Below the pieces are notes generated by a model. It was not told the origin of the DNA. It saw only the letters and a list, made by a program, of their open reading frames with translations, and ran no database searches. A stretch of DNA of 64,000 nucleotides. Origin: Akebia trifoliata (Eukaryota > Streptophyta > Magnoliopsida > Ranunculales > Lardizabalaceae). The position numbers and the translations under genes were made by a program. The first letter of the stretch is position 1; each line of letters opens with the position of its first letter. Below are positions 24,006 through 37,002 of the stretch, piece after piece. The stretch covers positions 17,161,288 through 17,225,287 of the forward strand of contig CM030717.1 in the NCBI GenBank assembly GCA_017979445.1. Reading direction: 5' to 3'.

Positions 24006-24305
24006 TCCAATGGTATGATCGAATCTTAAAAATTCTTATTCTAGCAAAAATTTATTATTTTAGCTTGATCCGACTTGGTAATAGAGGATGTTGTACTTTT
24101 CTATTCGGATTCGCATTTGAGAGTGTTTATAGGGTAAAATATGTTTTTCGACTATTTTGAATCTAATGGTGAGGTCAGATTTCATTAAAAATGATTATAA
24201 TAAAATTCTACAGTTTTACCCTAAGTCCCACTTTCAGGATTTTTTTTTCAAAATTCAATTATTTATTTTTCCTCGAGATACGAATAAAAAACTCGAGGTT
24301 TTACA

Positions 24306-24310
24306 TGTTC
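24306..24310. repeat. Target-site duplication, right copy (TGTTC)
   Basis: Identical to 19517-19521, directly after the LTR start. Confidence 0.88.
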
Positions 24311-26818
24311 ACATGTTTGATGTTTCACCCATGAGGCCTACATGTTGTCCACATCAGTAAGGACTTAACAAACAACAATAAAAAAATGTTGTTATTCTAA
24401 TATTGTCTAAATATACATTGGCCACAACTTAGGCCAGAGAGAGAGCTTACACTATTTGAGAGTTGCTTGTGAATATAACCTATAGATATCAACAAGGTGG
24501 CCAATGTATTTTTAGAAACCTAAAATTTCACCTCTGTTTTTTCTGTACTTTTTTCAATATCTTGGAGCTAATCAAGAAATGGAACAAAAAAAAGCTTAGT
24601 GAAAAGCACAAGGAGCGTGCTATCATAAAGTCATTTTCACATCCCATTTGCTTCTCAATGAAAGATATAGGAACTAAAATATCATGCCATATGAACTTCT
24701 TATTTCATTATCTTTTCCTTTAATGGGTAGAAGAGTGGTTAAGGTGGATTTTCACTGGCAATCACTATAATGCAAATGGAGAAATGATAGTGTATGAAAG
24801 TGCACGAGTCCAACATCACACCAATAAAATAAGATCAATACAGTTATGAAACTAGAAATGGTTGCCGCCACCAGCCACAGTCATACCACCTTAAATTCTT
24901 TGAAGATTTTACTTTCCACCAAAAGAAAAGGAAATCTCATGATAAAAATTATGAAATTACTTTCCTTAATGTGAATAATTTAACATTTTAAATACATATC
25001 CTTGTCAGTTCATTTTGGATCTCAAGTTTGCCATGATTCAAAACGACAGTTCAATTTCGCAATTTATGACTCGGATAACAAAACGATAATGTATAACCTT
25101 ACCTATCAGTTATGGAGTAGCCTATCAATGTATATTTGCCCCTCAGTAATATAACCAGTAGTGGGATGCGTGATATCTAATCAATGTGAAATTAGAAAAT
25201 GCTATTAATCTACAATATTGTAACAACGATTGGAGGAAAATATTCATAGAAAACCTACAAAGGCACACATATTTTGGTTTTGTGATATTCTGGGTATAAT
25301 GCATTTTAATCTTAGTTATACTTGAGAAACATAACTAAAATCAAATACTTAATGAATCTAATATCAAGAATTACCAATGAAATCCAAAATCCAACAAATG
25401 CAACACGATTTATAATGATTGGGAAACACACCTACAATCAAACGAATTCGAGAACAATGCAAGAAAACCAAAAATGGAAGAAGCCCAAAAGGAATTCCAC
25501 AAAGACAATTTTGTTTTGATCGAAAAATTAAATATACTTGTATCAGTTGAATGTGGGATTACTCAATCCGACTTATAAATATGCTATTTGGTTTAAAAGT
25601 TTCATTGGTCTGGGTTGGTTTTGTATGTTGTTCTTGGAGCCTAGATTTTTAGATTTTCTTTGTGTCAAGGTCTTCAACATCAAATGTTATACTTTTTAGA
25701 GACATGAAAACCTATGAAAGGTTGACTTGAAAAATGACGAGGTTATATGTTGGTATATTCATAGTCACCTTTATTGAGTTATTAATCAGAGAATCTATTC
25801 CATTCAAAGGTCTATAAATGTTGTGGTTGATGATCAACCAACAAAGTACATAGGTTCAACTGAGTCGATGACATTGAGGAGGAAGTATTTCTTACTGTCC
25901 CTCGTTGTCGTCACTGTCTTTCGTGTTGAAAAATCCACTAGTAGTTAAGGATTATTCTCCTAGTCAAATCTTTAAAGATCCTCGCACTAGTGTGTAAGAT
26001 ACACAACAATTGGAGACGTTCACTCTTACGTTTGAAAACTCACAAATTGGTCTTAATTGGTAAATTTGAGTTTTTGATTTAATACCCATATATTTCTTAG
26101 TAAAATTTGAGGTTTAGACCTCATTTTTGTGAATTTTTCTTTTAAGAAATTTTTACATTGTTGGAGTCAGTGTGACCACGTCATCCATAAATTCGTCATA
26201 TTTCAAGAACATGTTATTTACTGGTAAATCTAGATACTTGTATCCTCTCATTATTCTTAAAATGAGTCCACTTATGGATGATGGAGCCTCACTGCGTCTT
26301 GTCAACAATTGTCCAAGTAAACATGCACATGTTAGACAATTTTTGACTTTTGATTTTTTGCACCAAACTTGCACATCTTGTGTGAGAAAACCTTTGTTAA
26401 TAATTCAATTGGTAAAATTTGAGGAATATGAAGCCTATTTGTTTTCGGTTATAAATTAACGGGTTGCTCGTGTGCACCACAGAATCTTGTTGGTCCACCA
26501 AATTTGTGCCAGTGCTGGCAAATATTTGAGTACATAGACTCATTATATTCTTATAGTCAAACTTGAGGTTATGACCTCTTTTGATGAAACATTTTCAATG
26601 AGAATTTTTCTTGTCACTCTTGACCATTGTGGCCAATTTCACCAAAATTTGAGCAACCATGAAACTTGATTTCATTGGTATATTTGGGCTCATAGACCCC
26701 ATCTAAGTTCCATCATAAGCGTTACTCAATGTTTTAACTCATTTTTAGCGTGTTTTCTCTCTTTTGAATTCTCGCAAAATTTCACAAATTTTTTTGATAT
26801 AAAAATCATAATAAGCTC
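24311..26818. other. Unrecognised AT-rich region
   Basis: About 2.5 kb without a recognisable gene, LTR or terminal inverted repeat. Only short open frames occur. Between about 26040 and 26700 a short dyad-like phrase, TTGAGGTTTAGACCTCAT and weaker variants, recurs several times. This could be old repeat DNA worn beyond recognition. Confidence 0.4.
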
Positions 26819-27318
26819 TATGGCACCCCGTAATGCTAACACAAATCCCCATGTCAAATCCTGAGGTACTAGATGGCTCCTCAAGACTTCGGCATGCTTA
26901 TGTTAGCATTCCACTACACAACTATTACCTGCTAAACCTTATACAAAATATCCTGTATATATATAAACGAACAGAATAATAACAGAAGTCAAATGAACAA
27001 CAAACACAAAATGAGAAATCAAAGTACAGAAGGTGTAATAATATACATGATATACAAAAATACACTCCCTCTAACATGAACCTAACACTCAACCTAAAAT
27101 CCATATACATCTTGGATGAACTGATTTCTAGTAAGTATAGTCTCAATGTTTACCAGGTAAGAAACTCTAGTTGTCTATGTGACCAACCAGGTGCTCTTCA
27201 CAAGCTAGTTCCATACCCACCTTGGCAACTGCAAACTCTAAAATTAAAAAAAAAGGAAGGAAAGGGTGAGTAACAATGGTTACCCAATAGGTCCATAAAC
27301 AATTCCTACTAATAACAT
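26819..27318 (-). mobile_element. 3' end of a Tekay-type LTR, inverted fragment
   Basis: On the minus strand it carries the last ~500 bp of the LTR, ending in a diverged CGGGGTGCCATA. It includes the palindrome block and candidate exon (27154-27237). It is joined at about 27316-27321 to a plus-strand copy of the same LTR end. Confidence 0.8.
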
Positions 27319-28120
27319 CGTTTTATTATGAAATATCATGTCCCAATTGGGAGCGATCTAGTGTATTATGAATTTGTTATCTTATTTTGATATATAAAAT
27401 GAAATGCATGTTTAATGTTTCCATTTGGTCAATTAGATTTGTATAAAAAGAAAATGTTATTATGAGTACTGCTGATTGATGTAAATGTGAATTTTAAAAT
27501 GTTAGTTTCTCATCATTTACTATATGTACTAGTTAATCGTAGTTTATTTTGTAAAATTTTGCATATGTTAAAATGATTTAGTATGCTTATTCGTTCATGT
27601 TAGGAGAGGTTATTGACAAAAATTATTTGCTTTCTAACTGGGTAACCATTGTTACTCACACTTTTCTTCTTATTTTTTTAGCTCCAAAGCTTGTAGTTGA
27701 TGAGTCGAGTGTAGAACCGACTAGCGATGATCATTTGGTGGGTCAGATAGATGACTAGAGTCTGTCATCTGGTGAGTATTGGGGTTATATCCCCTAGTAA
27801 CGTTAGTTAGCCAATGTTGTATTATAGATTTTGGTAACATTGAGACTTTTGTTAGAGTGAGGAATTTTTTTATAATCCTTTATATTAATTTCTTCTTCCG
27901 TACTCTGATCTATCGTACATTATTAGATGTATATAGGCTTTTGCTATTATTCTATTTTATATGTTTATATAAGATATATGTATATTGTTTATCAAGTGAA
28001 GCATGTTTAATGCTTTGGAATGTTAAAATAACAGAGAAAATCATGTCAAAATTTTGAGGCGCTACCTAGTACCTCAAAACTTGACATGGGACTTTTTGTT
28101 AGTGTTTCGGGGGCACCACA
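27319..28120 (+). mobile_element. 3' end of a Tekay-type LTR
   Basis: Begins within the conserved CATGTCCC-ATTGGGAGCGAT block and runs about 800 bp to the LTR end CACCACA at 28120. With 26819-27318 it forms an inverted repeat. It is followed by internal sequence but the primer-binding site itself is missing. Confidence 0.82.
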
Positions 28121-29585
28121 TAAATCCCCAAAAGATCAAGTAGTAAATATCCGACTGCATAAAAAACTACAAGAAAAAATAAAAATAGTACAAGCACTAC
28201 CTCAAAGCCCAACAAAATGAAGGCAATTAGGATCCAATAAGAGACAAACGATTATAAGACTAGGAAATTCATGAGGAAAACAACCATGAAAAAGAATCGA
28301 GATTATATAAATACCGAATCAATGGATGTAATGGTTTTACAAGAAATAACATAATATACTACTAAATCAGTCGAAGAGAGAGTTATGGCATGTTATGAAT
28401 GTGGTAAATTAGGACATAAAACGGAGCAATATTTGAGTCAATGTCAACCAATCAAAGATGCGTGGCTCAAAAAGATGTTAGACGAGCCAATTCAAGGAAT
28501 AATAAGACCACAAGGTTTTAACAAAGTTGATAATGTACTCATACTACCCCAACCAAACAAAACTAATGGTCGAAAGTGAGAGGAATGGAATTACAGATGT
28601 CTAGGGTGTAGACTAGTCAATCTTAGACCTTTCATCCTCTCATAACAGATCAGGCCAAAAGGTCGATGTATTCAAGGCCGAGTTATAAAGTTTCTCCATC
28701 TCTAAGCTATAGATTAATTAGGACTTTGATGTTACCATCAAGGCTAAGGGAACCAACAAGACAGGTTCAAAAATTGTCGGTTCTAGTTCACCAATTGCCC
28801 ACTTTATAGAGACCTATGAAGGTACGTTTCAAGTATGGTCAGATGGGATATTACGTGAGAGATTGTTCTTTATCACAGTCGTAGACAGGGGTTATTCCTA
28901 GACCCCAGGGTAGGATATATCATTTGACCCAAGATGAGGTACCTATTTTCGACAAAATTTTGGAAGGAACAACTTCTATTTCTAATGATAAAATTCAAAT
29001 TTTATTCGATACTAGTTTCTTTAGATCATACATTTCTATTGAGATTGCATGGTTACTAGAATTAAAAATTACTGACACAAATCCAAGTAATGAAACTATC
29101 CACACGATTGGAAAACAGTCAGGTAGCCCATAAATTATGTTCAAACTGTGTAGTTAGAGTGGAGGACCAGGAATAGATTACTGATCTCATGATACTAGAT
29201 TTGTGGTGATTTTGACATTATCTTGGGGATGGATTGGTTAGTACAAAACCATGCTCATGTTGATTTCTTCAAGAGATTAATTGTTTTTAGGAGACCGGGA
29301 TATCTAAAGGTCAAAGTTCAGGGATCTAGGTACAAAAGAGATGGTCCTTTGTACAAATAGTTAGAAAATTTTAAAGTAGTAAAGATAGAGACTCCAATAG
29401 ATCTAGTATAGCTAAGTAGAGAATTTGAGAATGTTTTTCGAGAAGAATTATATGATTTGTCACCGTGTCGTAAGGTAGAATTTTCTATTGATTTGGTGCT
29501 AGGCACGAGGCCTATTTTTATTACACCCTACTGAATGGCCCTGGTATAAATCCAAGAATTTAAAGCATAGAGTGATGAGTTTATA
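28121..29585 (+). pseudogene. Deleted Tekay-like internal region (leader, protease, start of RT)
   Basis: 28385-28579 encodes CYECGKLGHKTEQY, a CCHC-like motif with the last Cys changed to Tyr, and FNKVDNV. The same short reading frame occurs in the next element at about 33260-33460. The gag core present there is deleted here. From about 28930 come protease-like ILFDTSFFRSYIS, then LGMDWLVQNHAHVDF and RRPGYLKVK, and finally [13 protein letters not shown]...[14 protein letters not shown], the entry to a chromovirus RT with several stops. The sequence runs straight into an LTR at about 29585 with no polypurine tract, so nearly all of pol is missing. Confidence 0.8.
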
Positions 29586-32500
29586 CAAAATTCCGAGTTT
29601 TTTATTCATATCTTGAAGAAAAATAAATAATGGAATTTTGAGAAAATCCTGAAAGTGGGACTTAGGGGTAAAACTTTAGGATGTTTCTGATCATTTTTAA
29701 TGGAATCTGACCTCACCATTGGATTCAAAATGATCGAAAAATATATTTTAGGCTATAAACACGCTTAAATACAAGTCCGAACAGAAAAGTTACAAAATCC
29801 TCAATTACCGAGTCGGACCAAGCTAAAATATTGAATTTTTGCTAGAGCAAGAATTTTTAAGATTCGATCATACCATTGGATTGATAACGAAAAATTATAA
29901 AAAAATAGACTATTTACCTATCATTTTTGGAGTCCAAAAAGTCGAATTACCGTAAAAAATGAAAATGACATCAATTTTAGGGTTCTATTGGGCCAAAAAT
30001 GTAAATTTTTTTTAAAGACATAATTTATAGAATTTGACCACACCATTAGACCCAAAACAAAAAATTAGAAAAAATATAGAATTCATTCGTTCCTTTTGGA
30101 GTCCAGATGGTCAAGTTATCGTTGAACGAAACAATAAGAAAAATACTAATTTCATCCCACATTTATATAAATAAATTTTTTATTATAAAAGTACTATTCA
30201 TCTTCCAAATTCGTCCAAAAACTAGCCAACGAGTTTTTTAAAAAAATTGGTTTTCTTCACAATTTTCAAACTTCGATTCATCGCGAACAATCCGTCTTCG
30301 ACCGCCGACAAAGAAGGGAGAAACGTCCACAGCCTCGTTCTCTACAAAACCTACCCAAGTTCCTTCCATTTTCTCACATTTTTCACCCCGTATCGTCAAA
30401 AATCAGTAGTATATATATATATATGGGGGTTTCGTAACTTCGACCTCGAATTTCATCTATTTTGGGGTCAAACCGTCATCCGTCGCAAAATGAAGAAAGG
30501 ACGACGACGTCGAGATCTTCAAAACCACCGAGTCAAACTCAAAAATCAGTCGTCTTAAAGTTCGATCTACCTAGATTTTCTTGTCGATCATCTTGATTTT
30601 TGTGCATGCAGTTTATTCTTTTCGCATAAAGATAGTAAATAACTCTCAATTTCTATTAGTAATCGTAGATTATGAAAATTGCATTTAGGATTTTATTAAA
30701 AATTTGTGATGTATTTTCAAAAATATAGAATTCAATTGATTATTTTAAATTCACGTCAGAACTTGCATATTTGATATGTTTAATTGTATTTTATAACAAA
30801 TTATACGTGGGTAGGATATTTCATCAGGTTATTTCCGTCAATTGGGTCTTATGCACCGTTCAGACCCCATTTTGATATAAGTTTTGTATTTTTTCAATGT
30901 TATTGAAGAAAATATATTTCATAGTTAAAAAAATGATTTAATATTCAATGAACTCATATTGAGTTGCTGAATATCAGAAATTGGATATTTTGTTTGAGAG
31001 ATTGAAAATTAAAAAAATTAAAAAAAGGAAAAAATGGTATGAAACTGTAAAATGTCAGAGTCACACCCGAGAGGTGATGTCTGCATTTTACATTGTTGTG
31101 TTGTGTGTATGTTGGTGAATGTATATCCAGGGATAATGTTACTAGTTACATATTTATTTATTTTCTGTTAGCGCTATGCGCTGTTTATTTTTCCATTATG
31201 TTATTTATTTTAGGTCGGGTGGCCATAGTTGCATGGTAGAAAACTAGATATCTATTCTCAACCTTGTATTGTTAAAATATCTTTTGTTTTCAAATGAAAA
31301 TAATATATATATGTAGCTATTTTGTGAGTTGTTGAAGAATATATGAATACCTGAAGAGATAGTACATCATATCATCCGAAGTGGTGTACTATCTTGGGAT
31401 GTACGGTAGAGGCCACCAAGCTCATATGTGGCATGAGATGCGTATGAGAGTGGAGTCACAACTGGAATTCAGGTTTATTCCTCTCTATCTTTATCAGTGA
31501 ATTTGTAATGTAAAAGTGGTCATATACGAATAGTTTGTATATTTGGGAATCATATGCATGCCTGATAGGCATAGACGGAGATGATTAGTCAGTGATCACT
31601 AACAATCTATAGTAATCTAACGTTTTAACACATCGAAAAGAGACCCATTGCTTACGGTCATGTCAAACGGCCAGCCTGAACTAGATAAATGGTCAACCAT
31701 GCGTGGTAAGTGCAACGACCGGCCATAAAATTAGGAACTAAAAACTAGTAAGGAATTGTAATATCATGTCTCGACTGGGAACGATCCAGTCGTGAATCCC
31801 AACTCTCTAATTCTACTACTCCACCATTGTGTATTATGTATTTGTTGCCTTATGTTGATATATAAAATGAAATGCATATTTAATATTTTCATATGGTTAA
31901 ATTATATTTGTATAAAAAGAAAATGTTATAAAGAGTACTGTTGATGAATGTAATGTGAGTTTTAAAATGTTTAGTTACTCATCCCTGGCTATATGTACCA
32001 GTTAATCGTAGTTTCTTTTATAAAATTTTGCATATCTTAAAATGATTTAGTATGTTTATTCGTTCATGTTAGGAGAGGTTTTTGACAGAAATTGTTTGCT
32101 TCCCTACTGGTAACCATTGTTACTCACCCTTTCCTTTTCCATTTTTTTATTTTTAGATCTGGAGCTTGGCGAGGTAGGTGTAGAAAATGAGTGAGGACTA
32201 TTTGGTAGGTTAGATAGACGATCAGAGTCCGTTATCTGGTGAGTATTGGGGCTATACTCCCTAGTGGTATCAGTTCATCCAGGTATTCTTATGGATTTTG
32301 TCTTAAGTATTAGGACTTCTGTTAGAGTGAGGAGTTTTGTATAATCCTGTATTTTATTTGTCCTTTCGCACTTTGATCTATCGTACGTTATTAGATATAT
32401 ATAAGCTTCTGCTAGTTATTACATTTTGTATGTATATATAGGATAATGTATGTCGTCTATTAGGTGTAGGTTAAACGTCTTAAAATGCTAACATAAATAG

Positions 32501-32587
32501 AGGAGACCATGCCAAAATTTTGAAGTGCCACCTAGTGCCTCGAGATCTGATATGGGACTTTGTGTTAGCATTTGGCAGGACGCCACA
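29586..32587 (+). mobile_element. Tekay-type LTR (5' LTR of element D)
   Basis: About 3.0 kb, from a mutated start near 29582-29590 (CAAAATTCCGAGTTTT) to CGCCACA at 32587, immediately followed by a degenerate initiator-Met primer site. Its block order is the same as in 35285-38271. The candidate exon lies at 32157-32238. It shows the empty site for the MITE at 22502 and a short TA run where the MITEs at 20810 are inserted in the solo LTR. Confidence 0.88.
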
Positions 32588-32589
32588 AA

Positions 32590-32602
32590 TGGTATTAGTG
32601 CC
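32590..32602 (+). other. Degenerate primer-binding site (tRNA-iMet type)
   Basis: TGGTATTAGTGCC, two bases after the LTR end. It differs at two positions from the intact site at 38274. Confidence 0.8.
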
Positions 32603-35271
32603 TAGCATTAGATCCATTTGGGATATTGATCTGTTATATTTTGAAGAACTAGCTATACCACAGATATTAGAGCGATAATCATAGAGTGTCATTAGGAATT
32701 CGGTATCCGAGCTTATTAGTAGTTCTGTATTGGAATTACGAGTTCTTCCGTGTCTACAAGTTTATAGAGCCTAGGAAGCTTAAGATAAGATTCTAGGTTT
32801 TTTTGTTAGTAATGGAAATTAAGTCCGTTACTAAGTTCCAGACTACGGTAATAATTCATAGTTACGTAAAAACGATTTTAGTCTTATTCTAATAAATGCC
32901 CTATTACGAATAAACACAAGCAAGATTAGTGGACGGGACAGAGGTCGAAATGCAACAGGGACGAGACATATTCTGGATTAGACCACTGACCCGATAATAA
33001 AGTTACTGTCATTCTTGGGACAGATGGCTAAGTCCAATGTCAAGTTGAGAAAGGAAATATGAATAATACAACCATCACCATTTCGAAACCAAATAGAAGG
33101 AAGACAATTAGTATCTAATAAGAGACAAATAATTATGAAGCTAACAAATTTATAGGCAAAATAACTATACTTGAGGAATGAGATGATAGACATACCAACT
33201 TAATGGATGAAAGAATTTTATAAGAAACAACAACATATACTACTAAATCAGTTGAAAGAAAGAGTTGTGGTTTGTTATGAATGTGGTAAATCGGGACCTA
33301 AAGGAGAGCAATGTTCAAGTCGATGTTAACCAATTAAGGATGTGTGGCTCAGAAAGATGTTAGACAAACCAATTCAATGAACAATAAGGCCACCAGATTT
33401 CAATAAAGTTGATCACGTATTCATGCCACCCAGAACAAACAAGAATAACGATTCGAAGTGAGAAATGGTACAAAACTTACCACAATTGCAAGGTGCACCA
33501 CTAAATCTAAGAAATGAGGGAGCATTGGACTTCTTCGCAATAGACAAACACTACTCCACCTCAGGGACCACTACCATAGGTCGTGCCTTTGAAGAATGAG
33601 ATAATTTTCCAGCCCAAAGGATAGGTAAATCCAAGGATATGGTTGTAGAATTTTTAACGATTACGTCTATCAGGATTTGAGGATTTTTCGATCAAGTTGA
33701 GGTCAATGAGTGGATTTTAAAGACTTGAGAGATTTTGAGTGCCATGTAGTACCCGAGAGATCAATGGGTGACGGTGACTACATTTCAATTAGATGGGGAT
33801 GTTAGTCATTAGTAACATTTTGAAAGGAATGTATTGGAAGATGGATTGTTTTAGTGGGTAGACTTCGAGAAGATATTTTTTGATAGATTTATATCCGAGA
33901 CTGCTCGAGAAATCAAGCACTAGGAGTTTTTGAGATTAGTGCAGGATAATCTATCAATTACATACTATGGTATGATATTCACTAAGTTGTCACGATATGC
34001 GCCCGAGCTTATCTTGATAGATCTGTAGAAGGCCTGTAGATTCTTTAGAGGACTATAACCCTACCTAAGGGTCAGGAGGTCAATGAGTAAGACTACCAGT
34101 TATAGAGATACGATGAATCGAGCTTAAAGGGTAGAACGAGGGGAGATGGAATTATAGACCTCCAGGAGGCAAATTAGTTGACCTTAGACTTCTTTTCCTC
34201 CCAGATCAGATCCGACCAAGAAGCCGAGATATTCAAGGCCAATCTCCCCCTCCAATGATGCCAACAAGGGCAAAGGGGCCAACAAGACAGGTTCAGAGCC
34301 TACAGACCCTAGTCTACCAACTGTCTACTCCACAGAGATCTACGAAGACAAGATCGTTGACATGTTATGCTTGTGATCAGGTAGGACATATAAAGAGAGA
34401 GTGTCCTTTATTACAAGCGCGGACAAGGCTTATGACCCAAGAGAAAGTACATGTCTTCGAAGAAATTTTCGAAGGTATAATTTTTAACTATAATATTAGA
34501 AAGTAGAGTTCTATTCAATACTAGTTCCACTAGATCATATAATTCTACTGAGATTTTGTACACTTGCTAGAGCTAAAAACTACTAACATGGGTCGAGTGA
34601 TGAAATTATCTACACCACAAAGAGACTATGATTGATAAAAAGTTATTGAGGTAGTATGGGCAAAGAATGTTGATGAAATAGACACGGTAAAGTAGAGTAG
34701 AAAATGAAATATTGTGTTGAATATAAAGATAGTGGTGTATTGGGAATGAAGATTTTATTACAGTTTGTGAATTTAGTGTTAATAGATATTTGTATTGTAG
34801 TAAGGATAGATTAAATGTGGATGTTGTTTATTATTTTATTAAGAAGTATTAAAGGGTGTGTAAATAGTAGTGGTGTATTTGCCGCAAGTCTATGCAATGA
34901 GGAGTAGTATTCATGGAAAGTATGAGTAAAATATAATAGACAGTGTAATTGGTGAGAGAAGTAAAAATAAAAGAATAAAGAAGATGTGAAAGGATTGTTG
35001 TGGATAGATATTGGTGGGGGAGTGATATAATGTGAATTGATTGTTATCTTAGGGTTATACAAATAATGGATTAATTGGAGTATAAGTTTAAATTGGAGTG
35101 ATTAATTAATGAATGTGCTGAGGTGACGCAATACAGGTGACATAAGGTTACAAGTTATAAATGAGATTGGCTTGGGACTAAAAATAGGAAATAATTATAC
35201 ATGTCGTGTAAGTGGATTGGAAAAAAATCTTGTTAAGGTATGATTTCAATTTTGAGGACGAAAGTTTTATT
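32603..35271 (+). pseudogene. Internal region of element D: leader ORF and gag, no RT or integrase
   Basis: The order is a leader; a short frame with CYECGKSGPKGEQC (about 33270); a gag start candidate MPPRTNKNN (about 33430); a gag core around 33690-34150 (VTTFQLDG, FFDRFISETAREIKH, EFLRLVQDNLSITYYG, FTKLSRYAPELI) with stops; and a good CCHC knuckle, CYACDQVGHIKREC, at 34363-34404. Protease-like traces follow at about 34505. From about 34640 to the polypurine tract there is only untranslated-like sequence, so protease, RT, RNase H and integrase are essentially deleted. The gag core and knuckle are of the Tekay/Del chromovirus type, judged by motif only. Confidence 0.8.
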
Positions 35272-35279
35272 AAGGGGGG
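35272..35279 (+). other. Polypurine tract of element D
   Basis: AAGGGGGG five bases before the LTR start at 35285. It is preceded by TGAGGACGAAAGTTTT, a phrase common just upstream of chromovirus 3' LTRs. Confidence 0.8.
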
Positions 35280-35284
35280 TAGAA

Positions 35285-36930
35285 TATAAAACTCTGAGTT
35301 TTTTATTCGTATATCGAGAAAATAAATAATAAAATTTTGAGAAAATCCTGAAAGTGGGACTTATGGGTAAAAATTTAGGATGTTTTTGATCATTTTTAAT
35401 AGAATCTTATCTTACCATTAGATTTAAAATGATTGAAAAACATATTTTAGCCTATAAGAACACTTAAATGCGAGTCCAAATAAAAAGTTACAAAATCCTT
35501 GATTACCGAGTCGGACCAGGCTAAAATAATGACTTTTTGCTAAAGTAATAACTTTTAAGATTCAATTATACCATTGGATTCGTAATGAAAAAATATAAAA
35601 AATATACTATTTACTTGTCATTTTTGAAGCCCAAAAAGTCAAATTATCGTCGAAAACTAAAACGACGTCAATTTTAAAGTTCCACTGGGCCAAAAAAAAA
35701 AAAAAAATTTAGAGACATAATTTATATAATTTGACTACACCATTAGAGTCAAAACAAAGAATTAGACAAAATAGAGTATTCATTCGTCACTTTTGGAGTC
35801 TAGACAGTCAAGTTATCGTTGAATGAAAAAATAGGAAAAATACCAATTTCGTTCCACATTTATATAAATAATTTTTTTATTATAAAAAGACTATTCATCT
35901 TCCAAAGTCGTTCAAAAACCAGCCAATGGGTTTTAAAAAAAAATTGATTTTCTTCCCAATTTTCAAACTCTGATTCGTCACGAACAGTCCGTTTTCAACC
36001 GTAGTCTCATTCTCTACAAAACCCACCCAAGTTCCTTCAAATTTCTCACCTTTTTCATCCCGTATTGTAAAAAAACAACCGTATATATATACGGGGGTTT
36101 CGTAACTTCGACTGTCATCCGTCGTAGAAGGGAGAAAGGACGTCGGTGTCGAGATCTTCGAAACCACCGGGTCAAAGTCAAAAATTAGCCACCTCAAAGT
36201 TCAATCCACCTAAATATCCGTGCTGATTGTCTCGATTTCTATGCATGCACTTCGATTCTTTCACACAAAGATAGTAAAAACTCTCAATTTCTATTAGTAA
36301 TCGTAGATTGTGAAAATTGCATTTAGGATTTTATTAAATATTTATGATATATTTTCAAAAATATAGAATTCAATTGATTATTTGAAATTCATGCCAGAAC
36401 TTGCATATTTGATATGCTTAATTATATTTTATAACAAATTATACGTGGGTAGGATATTTCACCGAGTTATTTCCTTCAATTGGGTCATGTGCACCGCTCG
36501 GACCCCATTTTGATATAAGTTTTGTATTTTTTCAATGTTATTGAAAAAAATAAATTTTATAATTAAAAAAATAATTTAATATTCAGTGAACTCATACTGA
36601 GTTGATGACTATCAGAAAGTATATATTTTGTTTGAGAGATTAAAAACTGTAAAAATTAAAAAAAATAAAAAGAATGAAACTGTAAATTGTCACAGTCACA
36701 CTCGAGAAGTGATGTCTACATTTTACATTGTTGTGGTGTGTAGGCTGGTGAATGGATATCTAGGGATAATATTACGGGTTGTATGTTTATTTATTTTCTT
36801 TTAGCGTGAGGCGCTGTTTACTTTTTCATTCTATTATTTATTTTAGACTGGGTGGCCACAGTTGCATGGTAGGAAACTGGATAGCTATTCTCAATCTTAT
36901 ATTGTTAAATCTCTTTTTTTTTCAAATGAA

Positions 36931-37002
<72 letters not shown>

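Larger units (their letters stand above)
19522..24305 (-). mobile_element. Complete Tekay-type solo LTR carrying three MITEs
   Basis: On the minus strand it starts TGTAAAACCTCGAG (24305) and ends in CGGGACGCCACA (19522), with identical TGTTC on both sides. Length is 4784 bp; without three inserted MITEs (20810-21540, 22502-23205) and a ~328-bp internal duplication (23351-24005) it comes to about the 3 kb of its relatives. No internal region or primer site follows, hence solo. Conserved blocks, including the GTAACCATTGTTAC palindrome and the candidate exon (19867-19949), are kept. Confidence 0.92.

Noticed and set aside
24463..24723. Possible small gene of 86 codons
   Set aside because: AT-rich region, no homology recalled, no promoter or splice context; length is expected by chance.
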